DNA of 15,526 bases from CAUYUA01 sp963575675 (lineage in GTDB: Bacteria > Pseudomonadota > Alphaproteobacteria > Azospirillales > Azospirillaceae): NCBI GenBank assembly GCA_963575675.1, contig CAUYUA010000266.1, positions 1-15,526 of the forward strand, given 5' to 3'. The position numbers and the translations under genes were made by a program. The notes under the pieces are model-generated. The model worked only from the letters and a program-made list of their open reading frames with translations. It had not been told where the DNA came from and did no database searches. Shown here one piece after another: positions 1-5,548 of the stretch (position 1 is the first letter of the stretch; each line of letters starts with the position of its first letter).

Positions 1-2
1 CG

Positions 3-182
3 TTTCGACTGATCGTCGCATTTCCGGCAACCACCGATCCTCCTTGTGGATCGGCTAGAGACTTCGTCGGAATGAAGGTCAGCGCCGACAAGCCCGAGCA
101 CAGGGTCGTTGTGGCGAGCAGCCAAGGTTTCATCGCCAAAGGCATGGAGCACGTTAAGTTAAGTGTCGTCAGGCGATATTAA
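3..182 (+). CDS. 3' end of an unrecognised gene (partial)
   Basis: The frame is open from the window edge to a TAA at 180-182 and gives a 59-residue C-terminal piece that includes VSADKPEHRVVVASSQGFIA. Codon third positions are mostly G or C, which fits coding sequence in a moderately GC-rich alphaproteobacterium. I do not recognise the family and see no motif, membrane segment or repeat. The true start lies outside the window; an internal ATG near 81 is possible but has no clear ribosome binding site. This could be a chance open frame at a contig edge. Confidence 0.3.
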   Translation, partial: FRLIVAFPATTDPPCGSARDFVGMKVSADKPEHRVVVASSQGFIAKGMEHVKLSVVRRY

Positions 183-836
183 CGAGTTTTCATCGTGATT
201 TCAAAATATTCCCTGACGTGTGACGACCAATGGATGCAATGCATTTAACTCATTACAGAATTTAGACTTGCCTCCGCCCAGAACCAAACTCACTAGACAT
301 ATCATGTCGATGTCAGGGGGGGTAGGGGTAGGGGGTTAAAATACGTATAGCACATATTATACACACCACCGCAGCGGTGTCACGGAGAGGTTTTTTATTT
401 ATACGGCAAAATTATACACTGATACTCTATGCAATAATAATGAATTATTTCATGCGCGATTTAGTAAAGCCACGCTTCATCAAACCTACCGCATAGCCAT
501 GCAACATCGACGATAGGCCGGTTTCTCTGCGTTTCTAGCGGGTCTTTAGTGCGTTTTGTGTTGGGTGCGCGGTTGTCGTTTTTGGTTGGCTCTGGTGGTC
601 ATTCAATGGGCTTTTTGTGCGGGGTGTGTGGCGCTGTCGTTTCGGTATAAAAAGGTTCTTGATATTCGGTTGGTGGTGTGGTTAAGCACAGTCATCATCA
701 TTGATTATTTAAAGAACCTCATGGTTCGGGCAAACGCATTGCAATAAGGCCAGATTGAACGGATTTTCTGCGCGCTTGCGTGGCGTTTGGAGTTGTATGA
801 TGCTCAAGGCGCCATTTCTCCGAAGGAACCGCCGTC
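183..836. other. Gene-poor stretch upstream of the coiled-coil gene
   Basis: About 650 bases without a convincing gene. It holds a G-rich run at 316-335, a short dyad around 366-380 (CACC and GGTG arms) followed ten bases later by six T's, and a 63-codon T/G-rich frame at 556-747. That frame would need a TTG start, has no ribosome binding site, and encodes a hydrophobic, cysteine-rich peptide of doubtful reality. No tRNA, IS end or iteron is visible. The part nearest 836 probably holds the promoter for the next gene, but no clear -35/-10 pair stands out. Confidence 0.4.
316..335 (+). other. Candidate G-quadruplex tract
   Basis: Runs of seven, four and five G's are separated by TA dinucleotides. 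Splitting the seven-G run as 3-1-3 gives four G-tracts with 1-2 base loops, which meets the usual G3+N1-7 pattern. No gene starts or ends here. Its function is unknown and a replication or transcription role is only a guess. Confidence 0.35.
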
Positions 837-1376
837 ATGGCCGTTGTTGCATTCGACACGCTGAAACTTGCCGACAGACTGCAATCTGGCGGTTTTACCG
901 CCGAGCAAGCTCGAACGGCGGCGCTCGCCTTTGCCGACGCCATGAGCGGCGCGGAGTTGGCGACAAAGAGCGATTTAAACGCCGTCAAAGCCGAGTTGAA
1001 AGCCGATGTTGCCGAAGTTCGGAATGAATTGAAGGCTGATGTTTCTGAAGTTCGGACTGAATTGCAGGCGACGAAAGCCGAGTTAAAGGCCGATATCGCC
1101 GAAGTTCGGACTGAATTGCAGGCGACGAAAGCCGAGTTAAAGACTGACATAGCCTTGCTTTCAACGCGCATGGACAACATGGCGACGCGGATTGAGCAAC
1201 AGAACTCGGCTCACATTGAGCGTTTGGAGTGGAATTTCTCGGCGTTGAGTGAACAGATCAAGCGCAGTTCGGCGGAAACCGACGCCAAGATGATGCGTTT
1301 GATTGTCCGAACTGGCGTTGCTTCAGTTATGGCTATTGTTGGAGTGGTTGTTGCGCTACTTCGCTATCTGCATTGA
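837..1376 (+). CDS. Coiled-coil protein with C-terminal membrane anchor (DUF1640/CCDC90-like)
   Basis: This 179-residue protein starts at an ATG nine bases after GAAGGA. The N-terminus (MAVVAFDTLKLADRL, then GGFTAEQARTAALAFADAM) matches the pattern of small bacterial DUF1640-type proteins. Residues about 42-125 form a long alpha-helical coiled coil rich in A, E, K and L with 11- and 18-residue repeats. Residues about 155-177 (VASVMAIVGVVVALL) form one membrane segment at the C-terminus. The family has no established bacterial function; the eukaryotic relatives (CCDC90/MCUR1) are membrane-anchored coiled coils. It lies 63 bases upstream of trfA on the same strand and could share its transcript. 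A paralogue lies at 14819-15220 and a decayed N-terminal relative near 4166. The membrane anchor and coiled coil are seen directly; a role in plasmid maintenance would be inference. Confidence 0.75.
   Translation: MAVVAFDTLKLADRLQSGGFTAEQARTAALAFADAMSGAELATKSDLNAVKAELKADVAEVRNELKADVSEVRTELQATKAELKADIAEVRTELQATKAELKTDIALLSTRMDNMATRIEQQNSAHIERLEWNFSALSEQIKRSSAETDAKMMRLIVRTGVASVMAIVGVVVALLRYLH
1047..1142 (+). repeat. Internal 54-bp repeat in the coiled-coil gene
   Basis: A 42-base block at 1047-1088 recurs identically at 1101-1142, a period of 54 bases or 18 residues (unit beginning EVRTELQATKAELK). A shorter related unit lies 33 bases (11 residues) upstream. The periods equal 11 and 11+7, so the repeat keeps the coiled coil in register. 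The identical DNA points to recent duplication, and the copy number may vary between strains. Confidence 0.85.
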
Positions 1377-1439
1377 CGCATGGCCGGTCTTTCTCAAAAT
1401 CTGGTATTTGGTTGGTTAAACGCTCACTGAGAGATTTCA

Positions 1440-2558
1440 ATGGTCGCCGTCGTTCAGAAACAAAATGTTACGCCGAACGTCGTCGAGCTTCCTCGACGCG
1501 CTCCTTCTCCGCCGAAAACCCTCGTCGATCTCGTTTGCGCCATGAGGGCATACGAACGCGAACATTGGTTCGCACGGGCTCGCGAACTTGGCTTTCAGCC
1601 TAAAATGGAAACGGCCTTATACATCGATGCTCGGCCAACATTACCGAATTGCGTCGCGCTATGGGTCGGTTTCGTCGGCGATGAATTGCGCGACGCAAAG
1701 ATTTGGAATGCGCCGGAAGAAGAGACGGAGAAAGAAGAAACCAATTTCTCTTTAGGGGCTTTGGCGACCGTCATTCAGCTTCCTGTTTGGGGTGAGAATT
1801 GGCGAGCCGTTCCAAATGACGTTCTTCGTTCTGCTTTGTTCGCAGCGCTTTCACGAAGCACGCGCCGCGCAATGGCTGGCGAGGTCATTGCTTCGTCTTC
1901 AAATGTCGTGATCACGTTTACCGGAGAACAGCTTGACCAATCCGATTTCGATGTTTGGGCTTATTGCGTTCATCTTTGTCGAGCGCAAGAGTTAGGCGCG
2001 CGATGCGTATTTCGAGCCGGGACGTTCTTGAAGATGATTGGACGGAATGACGGACGAGCCCAATACAAATGGTTAAAGTCTAGCCTCGACCGCCTTGCAT
2101 TATGCGTCATCACCGTGAGGACAAGTGATGGAACTTGTCGATATAAATTAGTGAAGTGTGAAGAACGAGACGAAGATACGAAAGAATATAACGTCTCTAT
2201 TGATCCAAAAATGGCGGAACTTTACGCGAAAAACTGGTCATTGTTCGATTGGGAACAAAGAGCCGCATTGAGAGGGAAACCTATTGCCCTTTGGCTTCAT
2301 GGCTATTACTCGACGCACGCTGAACCACTTCCACTTAAGGTTGTGACGATTAAAGAAAGGTGCGGGAGTGAGAATAAGGCTCTCTATGATTTTCGGCGTT
2401 CTCTTCGTCAAGCGCTTGACGCCCTTAAAAGCATTGGCGCGCTCGCATCCTGGTCTATCGACTCGAAACATGATCTTGTTTCCGTAAACCGTGGTGCGGC
2501 AATTTCAGATAGTCAGAGACGATATTTAGAGCGCAAAGAGTATGTTTCCGAGGCTTGA
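1440..2558 (+). CDS. trfA: TrfA-family plasmid replication initiator
   Basis: This 372-residue protein matches the TrfA family (the initiator of IncP plasmid RK2 and relatives). The family pattern runs through residues about 125-235: VPNDVLRSALFAA, then ITFTGEQLDQSDFDVWAY, then a conserved GR-[DN]GRAQYKWLKSSLDRL block. Members of this family are winged-helix proteins that bind iterons, melt an adjacent AT-rich region and help load the host helicase. The C-terminal part (WEQRAALRGKPIALWLHGYY, residues about 270-290) fits the second winged helix. The chosen ATG follows GAGAGA at about seven bases. The length is close to the long form of RK2 TrfA. The gene ends 27 bases before ten perfect iterons, which strongly supports the role. 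The first 50 or so residues, rich in P and V, are not recognisably conserved. Confidence 0.92.
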   Translation: MVAVVQKQNVTPNVVELPRRAPSPPKTLVDLVCAMRAYEREHWFARARELGFQPKMETALYIDARPTLPNCVALWVGFVGDELRDAKIWNAPEEETEKEETNFSLGALATVIQLPVWGENWRAVPNDVLRSALFAALSRSTRRAMAGEVIASSSNVVITFTGEQLDQSDFDVWAYCVHLCRAQELGARCVFRAGTFLKMIGRNDGRAQYKWLKSSLDRLALCVITVRTSDGTCRYKLVKCEERDEDTKEYNVSIDPKMAELYAKNWSLFDWEQRAALRGKPIALWLHGYYSTHAEPLPLKVVTIKERCGSENKALYDFRRSLRQALDALKSIGALASWSIDSKHDLVSVNRGAAISDSQRRYLERKEYVSEA

Positions 2559-2585
2559 TGTGGATGTGGTCGATTCGTCCAAAAC

Positions 2586-2811
2586 CCCATGGGACGTCGG
2601 TATAGCACCCATGGGACGTCGGTATAGCACCCATGGGACGTCGGTATAGCACCCATGGGACGTCGGTATAGCACCCATGGGACGTCGGTATAGCACCCAT
2701 GGGACGTCGGTATAGCACCCATGGGACGTCGGTATAGCACCCATGGGACGTCGGTATAGCACCCATGGGACGTCGGTATAGCACCCATGGGACGTCGGTA
2801 TAGCACCCATG
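2586..2811. repeat. Iteron array: ten perfect 22-bp direct repeats
   Basis: Ten consecutive identical 22-bp units run from 2586 to 2805, followed by a partial unit (CCCATG) to 2811. Each unit contains two adjacent six-base palindromes, CCATGG and GACGTC, followed by GGTATAGCA. A 22-bp period is about two helical turns, so every initiator would sit on the same DNA face. The array directly follows trfA, as expected for initiator-binding iterons. The perfect identity implies recent homogenisation or expansion. The units have no stop codon on the minus strand, so they create spurious open frames there in all three phases. Confidence 0.95.
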
Positions 2812-2885
2812 CTATAAAACCATAATCTAAATTAAGTTAATTTGTTACAATATGTTACATCAAAATTTAGGGTAATTCAAAATTG

Positions 2886-2918
2886 CTAATCCCTTTCTAA
2901 TCATTTTCTAATAATCTA
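2886..2918 (+). repeat. Three tandem AT-rich 11-bp repeats in the origin
   Basis: Units CTAATCCCTTT, CTAATCATTTT and CTAATAATCTA lie head to tail at 2886, 2897 and 2908. They sit within the AT-rich flank of the iterons, in the position where RK2-type origins carry AT-rich 13-mers that melt first. The third unit is diverged after CTAAT. Confidence 0.65.
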
Positions 2919-2979
2919 TGCGCGCGATCCCAAGAAAACACCCACTGAGCTTCTCAATGAGCCTGTTTTGCATAACTGG

Positions 2980-2994
2980 GGGGACTTCGTCCCC
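2980..2994. other. GC-rich hairpin GGGGAC-TTC-GTCCCC
   Basis: Perfect six-base arms at 2980-2985 and 2989-2994 flank a three-base loop. The hairpin is preceded by more G's and followed by a C-rich stretch (TGCCACCCC), not by a T-run, so it is not a standard intrinsic terminator. It lies about 170 bases past the iterons and could be a priming or structural element of the origin, or chance. Confidence 0.4.
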
Positions 2995-3280
2995 TGCCAC
3001 CCCAACCACTCCAAACTAACCATAAAAATCAAAGCTTCAACCACTTGATCTAAAAAAAGCCCGTAGAATGAGCGCAAATGGCCTTCAAACTCTCACGGTT
3101 AACAGGGGGGGGAATTCACTTCAAGCCCTCTAGCGGCCATTTAACGAACCAAAAGAACCATTTTTAGAACCCTAGAGCCGTGTGTGGTTCTAGTCCGTAA
3201 CGCATCCAGGGGGAGTGAGGGCGGTTTGAGGTGAAATGCTTCACACTATTCGCCAACCGAAACCTTGTTAGTTGAGAGTG

Positions 3281-3342
3281 TTTGATCGGGATGTAACGCA
3301 AACAAACGCCAATGGAAGGATTTACTGAAATTTATGGCAGTT
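3281..3342 (+). pseudogene. Decayed coding scrap ending in NANKRQ...KSA
   Basis: After an in-frame TGA the frame reads SGCNANKRQWKDLLKFMAVP and stops at a TAA about ten codons later. The NANKRQ segment and the following VMA/FMA residues recur in another frame-open scrap at 4240-4404. The 18 bases at 3295-3312 match 4252-4269 with one mismatch. These look like two diverged pieces of one unknown gene. The parent family is not recognised. Confidence 0.4.
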
Positions 3343-3393
3343 CCAGGAAAATCAGCATAATATTAAATGTATTCCAATTAATTATTTAGGCTC

Positions 3394-3474
3394 AATTCGC
3401 GTTAGGTGGGCATGTGCCTTTTGATGGCTTGGAAACGCTTGATTTGTTTACCGGCGGAGCCGCTAACGCGAATT
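3394..3474. repeat. 12-bp perfect inverted repeat with structured interior
   Basis: The arms AATTCGCGTTAG (3394-3405) and CTAACGCGAATT (3463-3474) are exact inverse complements separated by 57 bases. The interior contains smaller dyads (GGCA-TG-TGCC and GGC-GGA-GCC), so one strand could fold into a branched hairpin of about 81 bases. No open frame crosses it. It could be a small non-autonomous mobile element, a transfer or priming site, or an untranslated RNA; the sequence does not decide. Confidence 0.55.
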
Positions 3475-3710
3475 AATATATTATTTAAGTAAGAACTTAA
3501 AAGAAATTTATGCGGAATATGCATTGACGCTGGTTAGAAATCTGTTATTGAATTTCTTTACCCTGTTTCAATCTACTCGGCAAATGCTGATCCTAGGATC
3601 GGTCATCGTGGTGTCGGCAGGGGGGCCTGAACTTTATCGAAAATTCACGGCTCTTACGGCATGTCATAAAACGAGATACTACTCCAACCTTTAACAACAC
3701 GGAGAAAATT

Positions 3711-4079
3711 ATGAAACGTACAACTTTGCATATTTTTCTATCTTTTGCGTTTTTATTAATGCTTACAGATATATCTTGTGCAGGAGAGAAATTAAGCAAA
3801 CAAGAGGTCACTTCTCTTATTTCTGGAACAAATTATAAAACCTCCACTGGAAATAATGGAACAATTGACGCAGATGGTAGTTTGTCTGCTCAAAGCTCTA
3901 GTGGTGGACGTAGTAATGGAACATGGAGTGTCGAAGATAACGGAGATTATTGTAATAATTGGGACAATCCACGCTGGTCTGGTTCTTGTGCTCCGTTCTA
4001 CAAAATCGATGAAAAACCAAACGTGTATCTTCGAGATACTCCAAGTGGCCAAGCAGAATATACATTCACTAAAAAATAA
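3711..4079 (+). CDS. Small exported protein of unknown function (DUF995-like)
   Basis: This 122-residue protein starts at an ATG seven bases after GGAGA. Residues 1-24 are a signal peptide: KR near the N-terminus, a hydrophobic core LHIFLSFAFLLML, and a likely cleavage after SCA or CAG. The mature part reads LISGTNYKTS, then a serine-rich dGxxxAQSSSGGRSNGTW, then two closely spaced cysteines (DYCNNW and GSCAPF), ending YTFTKK. This loosely resembles DUF995-type small periplasmic proteins, which share the LxxGxT...GTWxxxxxxxCxxW layout; that link is from memory and tentative. The two cysteines could form a disulfide. The gene is AT-rich compared with trfA and the primase operon, which suggests separate acquisition. 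It stands alone, bounded by decayed fragments on both sides. Confidence 0.65.
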   Translation: MKRTTLHIFLSFAFLLMLTDISCAGEKLSKQEVTSLISGTNYKTSTGNNGTIDADGSLSAQSSSGGRSNGTWSVEDNGDYCNNWDNPRWSGSCAPFYKIDEKPNVYLRDTPSGQAEYTFTKK

Positions 4080-4165
4080 CGGATGCTCTTTTGGGCCGCT
4101 TTCATTAAAAAAGGCGCGACGATTAGCCAGTGATCTTGGTTCGAAGATTCTCAATGAACCTTGTC

Positions 4166-4282
4166 GTGGCTATCGTTGCGTTCGATACGCTGGATTTTCT
4201 GACAGAAGCCGATCGGTTTTGTCTAGACAAACTTCGGTGTTGGATAATCGGAACGCAAATAAACGCCAAAAAAATTCAGTGA
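4166..4282 (+). pseudogene. Remnant of a coiled-coil (DUF1640-like) gene N-terminus
   Basis: From a GTG at 4166 the frame reads VAIVAFDTLDFLTEADRF, which closely resembles the start of the gene at 837 (MAVVAFDTLKLADRL). Similarity is lost after about 20 residues and the frame ends at a TGA at 4280-4282. There is no ribosome binding site. It is best explained as a truncated, decayed relative of the two complete coiled-coil genes in this window. Confidence 0.5.
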
Positions 4283-4404
4283 AAGTTATGGCTTTTGAAT
4301 ATGGTTTATGGAAAACGATTTGTGCGGCAATTCTAACGACTTCACCAAAGATTAAGATAATTAGGGATGCTTTCTTTCGGAGTTCACCTTATGTTTCGAG
4401 GTGA
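4240..4404 (+). pseudogene. Second NANKRQ coding scrap
   Basis: This frame reads LDNRNANKRQKNSVKVMAF and continues open to a TGA near 4402. It shares NANKRQ and an 18-base near-identical core with the scrap at 3281-3342. It overlaps the coiled-coil remnant in a different frame, so at least one of the two is no longer functional. The function of the parent gene is unknown. Confidence 0.35.
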
Positions 4405-4443
4405 GGAAAACCAAAATCATCGACAGGAAAAAATATCGTAATC

Positions 4444-4519
4444 TTAAGGCGGTCAACGCGCCGGTCTGCGCCTCGATGCTCTGACCGTCCGTGGATACCT
4501 GAGCATAGCTGTAAATCAC
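4444..4519 (-). pseudogene. N-terminal remnant of a serine recombinase (resolvase)
   Basis: On the minus strand a GTG at 4517-4519 begins VIYSYAQVSTDGQS and continues with IEAQTGALTA. This is the signature N-terminus of resolvase/invertase-family serine recombinases, whose nucleophilic serine is the S of [AR]-V-S. Similarity stops near 4444 after about 25 residues; the frame then runs into unrelated sequence and stops near 4361. A working enzyme needs about 180 or more residues, so this is a fragment. Its GTG overlaps the TGA of the upstream toxin gene, showing it was once coupled to the toxin-antitoxin module. The usual arginine of the YARVS motif is Q here. Confidence 0.7.
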
Positions 4520-4797
4520 AAACCAAGCTCGCTGTGAGAACCAAGGCGCACCAATTCAAGATTATCGTCATCAGGCTTGCGGTAGATCAGCACCAAGTCT
4601 GGTCTAAGGTGGCAGTCACGGTGATCGACCCATTCCCCAGTCAAAGCATGATCCGCGTTGCGATGAAGTAGAGGCATATCAGCGGCCAACACATTAACAA
4701 CGTCCATCAAAAGCGCATCTAGCTTTTTTCTATGTTATCCTGATTGTTCCCGCCTGTAATCGCGCTTGAAACGATTTGTGTATTTAACTATCCGCAT
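4516..4797 (-). pseudogene. yafQ: YafQ-family mRNA interferase toxin, interrupted by an in-frame stop
   Basis: From an ATG at 4797-4795 the minus strand reads MRIVKYTNRFKRDYRREQSG, hits a TAA at 4737-4735 (codon 21), then continues in the same frame HRKKLDALLMDVVNVLAAD to a TGA at 4518-4516. Ignoring that stop the protein is 93 residues, the family's normal length. The YafQ catalytic residues of E. coli (His50, His63, Asp67, His87) have counterparts at 50, 63, 67 and 88. YafQ-type toxins cleave mRNA on the ribosome at in-frame codons and are silenced by DinJ. The start overlaps the antitoxin's end by 14 bases, a normal coupled arrangement. A single A-to-T change in a lysine codon would explain the TAA. 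Restart at the TTG/ATG of codons 30-31 would lack the N-terminal helices and is unlikely to be toxic. Confidence 0.85.
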
Positions 4798-5047
4798 TCA
4801 GGCTCGCAAGTAGTACGGAAGGGCTTCCAGCCGTGACAAGCTCACCACGCCGCGCCGCTTTCATGGCCTCTACGGTTTCAGCATTCGGCACAAGCGGCTC
4901 AAAGGGCAACGCTTTGTCTGCCGCCACGCGCTTCAACATCAGCCGAAACGCATCAGACAGGGAAAGCCCCATCGTGGCCAGCACGGCGGCGGCTTCGCTC
5001 TTGGTCGCCTCGTCAATGCGAGCGCGAACAACGGAATTCTGGGTCAT
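4784..5047 (-). CDS. dinJ: DinJ/RelB-family antitoxin
   Basis: This 87-residue protein begins MTQNSVVRARIDEATKSEA and continues with LATMGLSLSDAFRLMLKRV, the ribbon-helix-helix signature of RelB/DinJ antitoxins (residues about 5-45). The C-terminal half (LPFEPLVPNAETVEAMKAARRGE) is the toxin-binding arm. An ideal AGGAGG lies seven bases before the ATG at 5047. Antitoxins of this family bind their own promoter as dimers and repress the operon, more strongly when complexed with toxin. The frame appears intact while its partner toxin carries a nonsense codon, so it may now act as an orphan repressor or as an anti-toxin for related modules. The promoter probably lies in 5060-5150, but no clear palindromic operator was found. 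Confidence 0.9.
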   Translation of the reverse strand: MTQNSVVRARIDEATKSEAAAVLATMGLSLSDAFRLMLKRVAADKALPFEPLVPNAETVEAMKAARRGELVTAGSPSVLLASLNADS

Positions 5048-5255
5048 AGCGGCAACCTCCTATTGGGCTACGTTGTGGCTCAGAAAAAGGCTCTTGTCCA
5101 CCTATACCGTGCTCGCATTATGGCTGTGACTTATGCAAATAAAAAACCCTTTCCGATAAACGGCCTAACTTTTTTGCAAAAATCTTAATATCTGTCAATT
5201 TTTCAAATCCATTGACAAATAAGCCCGACCTTTCCATTCTTAGAGAGATCACTGA
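5048..5255. promoter_or_regulatory. Upstream region of the dinJ operon, up to the IS630 fragment
   Basis: About 200 bases with no gene. The minus-strand reading carries the AGGAGG for dinJ (5057-5062) and a TTGCAT/TATAGG-like set of hexamers farther upstream, none convincing as a -35/-10 pair at proper spacing. The part beyond about 5150 is AT-rich and may include the terminal inverted repeat of the IS630 fragment, whose partner end is missing, so the IS boundary cannot be set. Confidence 0.3.
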
Positions 5256-5548
5256 TCAAGCTGCATAGCCTGAGTTTCTGAACAAATTTGCACACTGCGT
5301 ATAGTTATAATTTTCCACGGCATTTGCGATTGCCAACCAAAGAGCTTCTTTGGTTCTTGCCCCGACCTTACGGAGAAAGGATTTAAGTTTTAAGAACGCC
5401 TGTTCGATGGGGTTGAAATCAGGACTATAGGGAGGCAAATAAAGCAAGCGTGCTCCGCGCGCTTCAATTGCTTGTCGGACGCCATCAATCTTGTGACAAG
5501 ACAGGTTATCCAGCACAAGAATATCTCCTGGTTTAAGAATGGGAGCTG
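5256..5548 (-). pseudogene. IS630-family transposase, 3' fragment
   Basis: The minus strand reads APILKPGDILVLDNLSCHK, then LLYLPPYSPDFNPIEQAFLKLK and a normal C-terminus ending NSGYAA. This is the last third of an IS630/Tc1-type DDE transposase. The second catalytic Asp (LDN) and the Glu (NPIEQ) are present; the N-terminal HTH domain and the first Asp are missing. Similarity is lost near 5548, where a GC-rich unrelated segment begins. It differs clearly from the other IS630 transposase at 8003-8952 (PPYSPDFNPIEQ against PPKCPELNPVEN), so it comes from another element. Confidence 0.85.

Larger units (their letters stand above)
2586..2930. other. Probable vegetative replication origin (oriV)
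   Basis: The iteron array is immediately followed by a strongly AT-rich stretch (about 2812-2930), the usual arrangement of binding sites next to a DNA-unwinding region in iteron plasmids. The AT-rich part contains a 10-bp-spaced pair of TGTTACA (2843-2849, 2853-2859) and three tandem 11-mers (2886-2918). I found no good match to a DnaA box (TTATCCACA), so any DnaA site is degenerate or elsewhere. Placing oriV here is an inference from trfA, the iterons and the AT-rich flank. Confidence 0.8.
2931..3710. other. Non-coding stretch between the origin and the exported-protein gene
   Basis: About 780 bases without a convincing intact gene. It contains a short GC hairpin (2980-2994), an inverted repeat TAGAACC...GGTTCTA (3165-3171 and 3186-3192), an eight-G run near 3105, a decayed coding scrap (about 3281-3342), a 12-bp inverted repeat (3394-3474) and a 36-codon frame at 3584-3694 with no recognised relatives. 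The ribosome binding site GGAGA for the next gene lies at its end, seven bases before the ATG at 3711. Confidence 0.5.

Noticed and set aside
343..352. Isolated iteron half-site (GTATAGCAC) upstream of trfA
   Set aside because: A nine-base match to part of the iteron is expected about two or three times by chance in a window of this size, and the palindromic cores are absent.
366..396. Intrinsic terminator (dyad then six T's)
   Set aside because: The arms are short (CACC/GGTG) and the T-run begins about ten bases after the stem, too far for a standard terminator.
556..747. 63-codon hydrophobic frame
   Set aside because: It needs a TTG start, has no ribosome binding site, and its composition follows the local T/G-rich DNA. 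It is kept only as a note in the intergenic entry.
719..1180. Minus-strand frame with a repetitive serine/alanine-rich product
   Set aside because: It is the antisense shadow of the coiled-coil gene's repeats. The plus strand has a ribosome binding site, family motifs, a coiled coil and a membrane anchor.
2455..2810. Long minus-strand open frames over the iterons giving a 22-residue repeat protein
   Set aside because: The 22-bp unit has no minus-strand stop in any frame and 22 is not a multiple of three, so all three frames are open automatically. The repeats follow trfA and fit iterons, with no ribosome binding site.
2586..2811. CRISPR-like array
   Set aside because: The 22-bp units are directly adjacent with no unique spacers and no cas genes nearby, so this is an iteron array.
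3401..3467. Integron attC site suggested by GTTAG...CTAAC
   Set aside because: attC sites read RYYYAAC...GTTRRRY from outside in. Here the order is reversed (GTTAG first, CTAAC last) on both strands, and no integron integrase is present.
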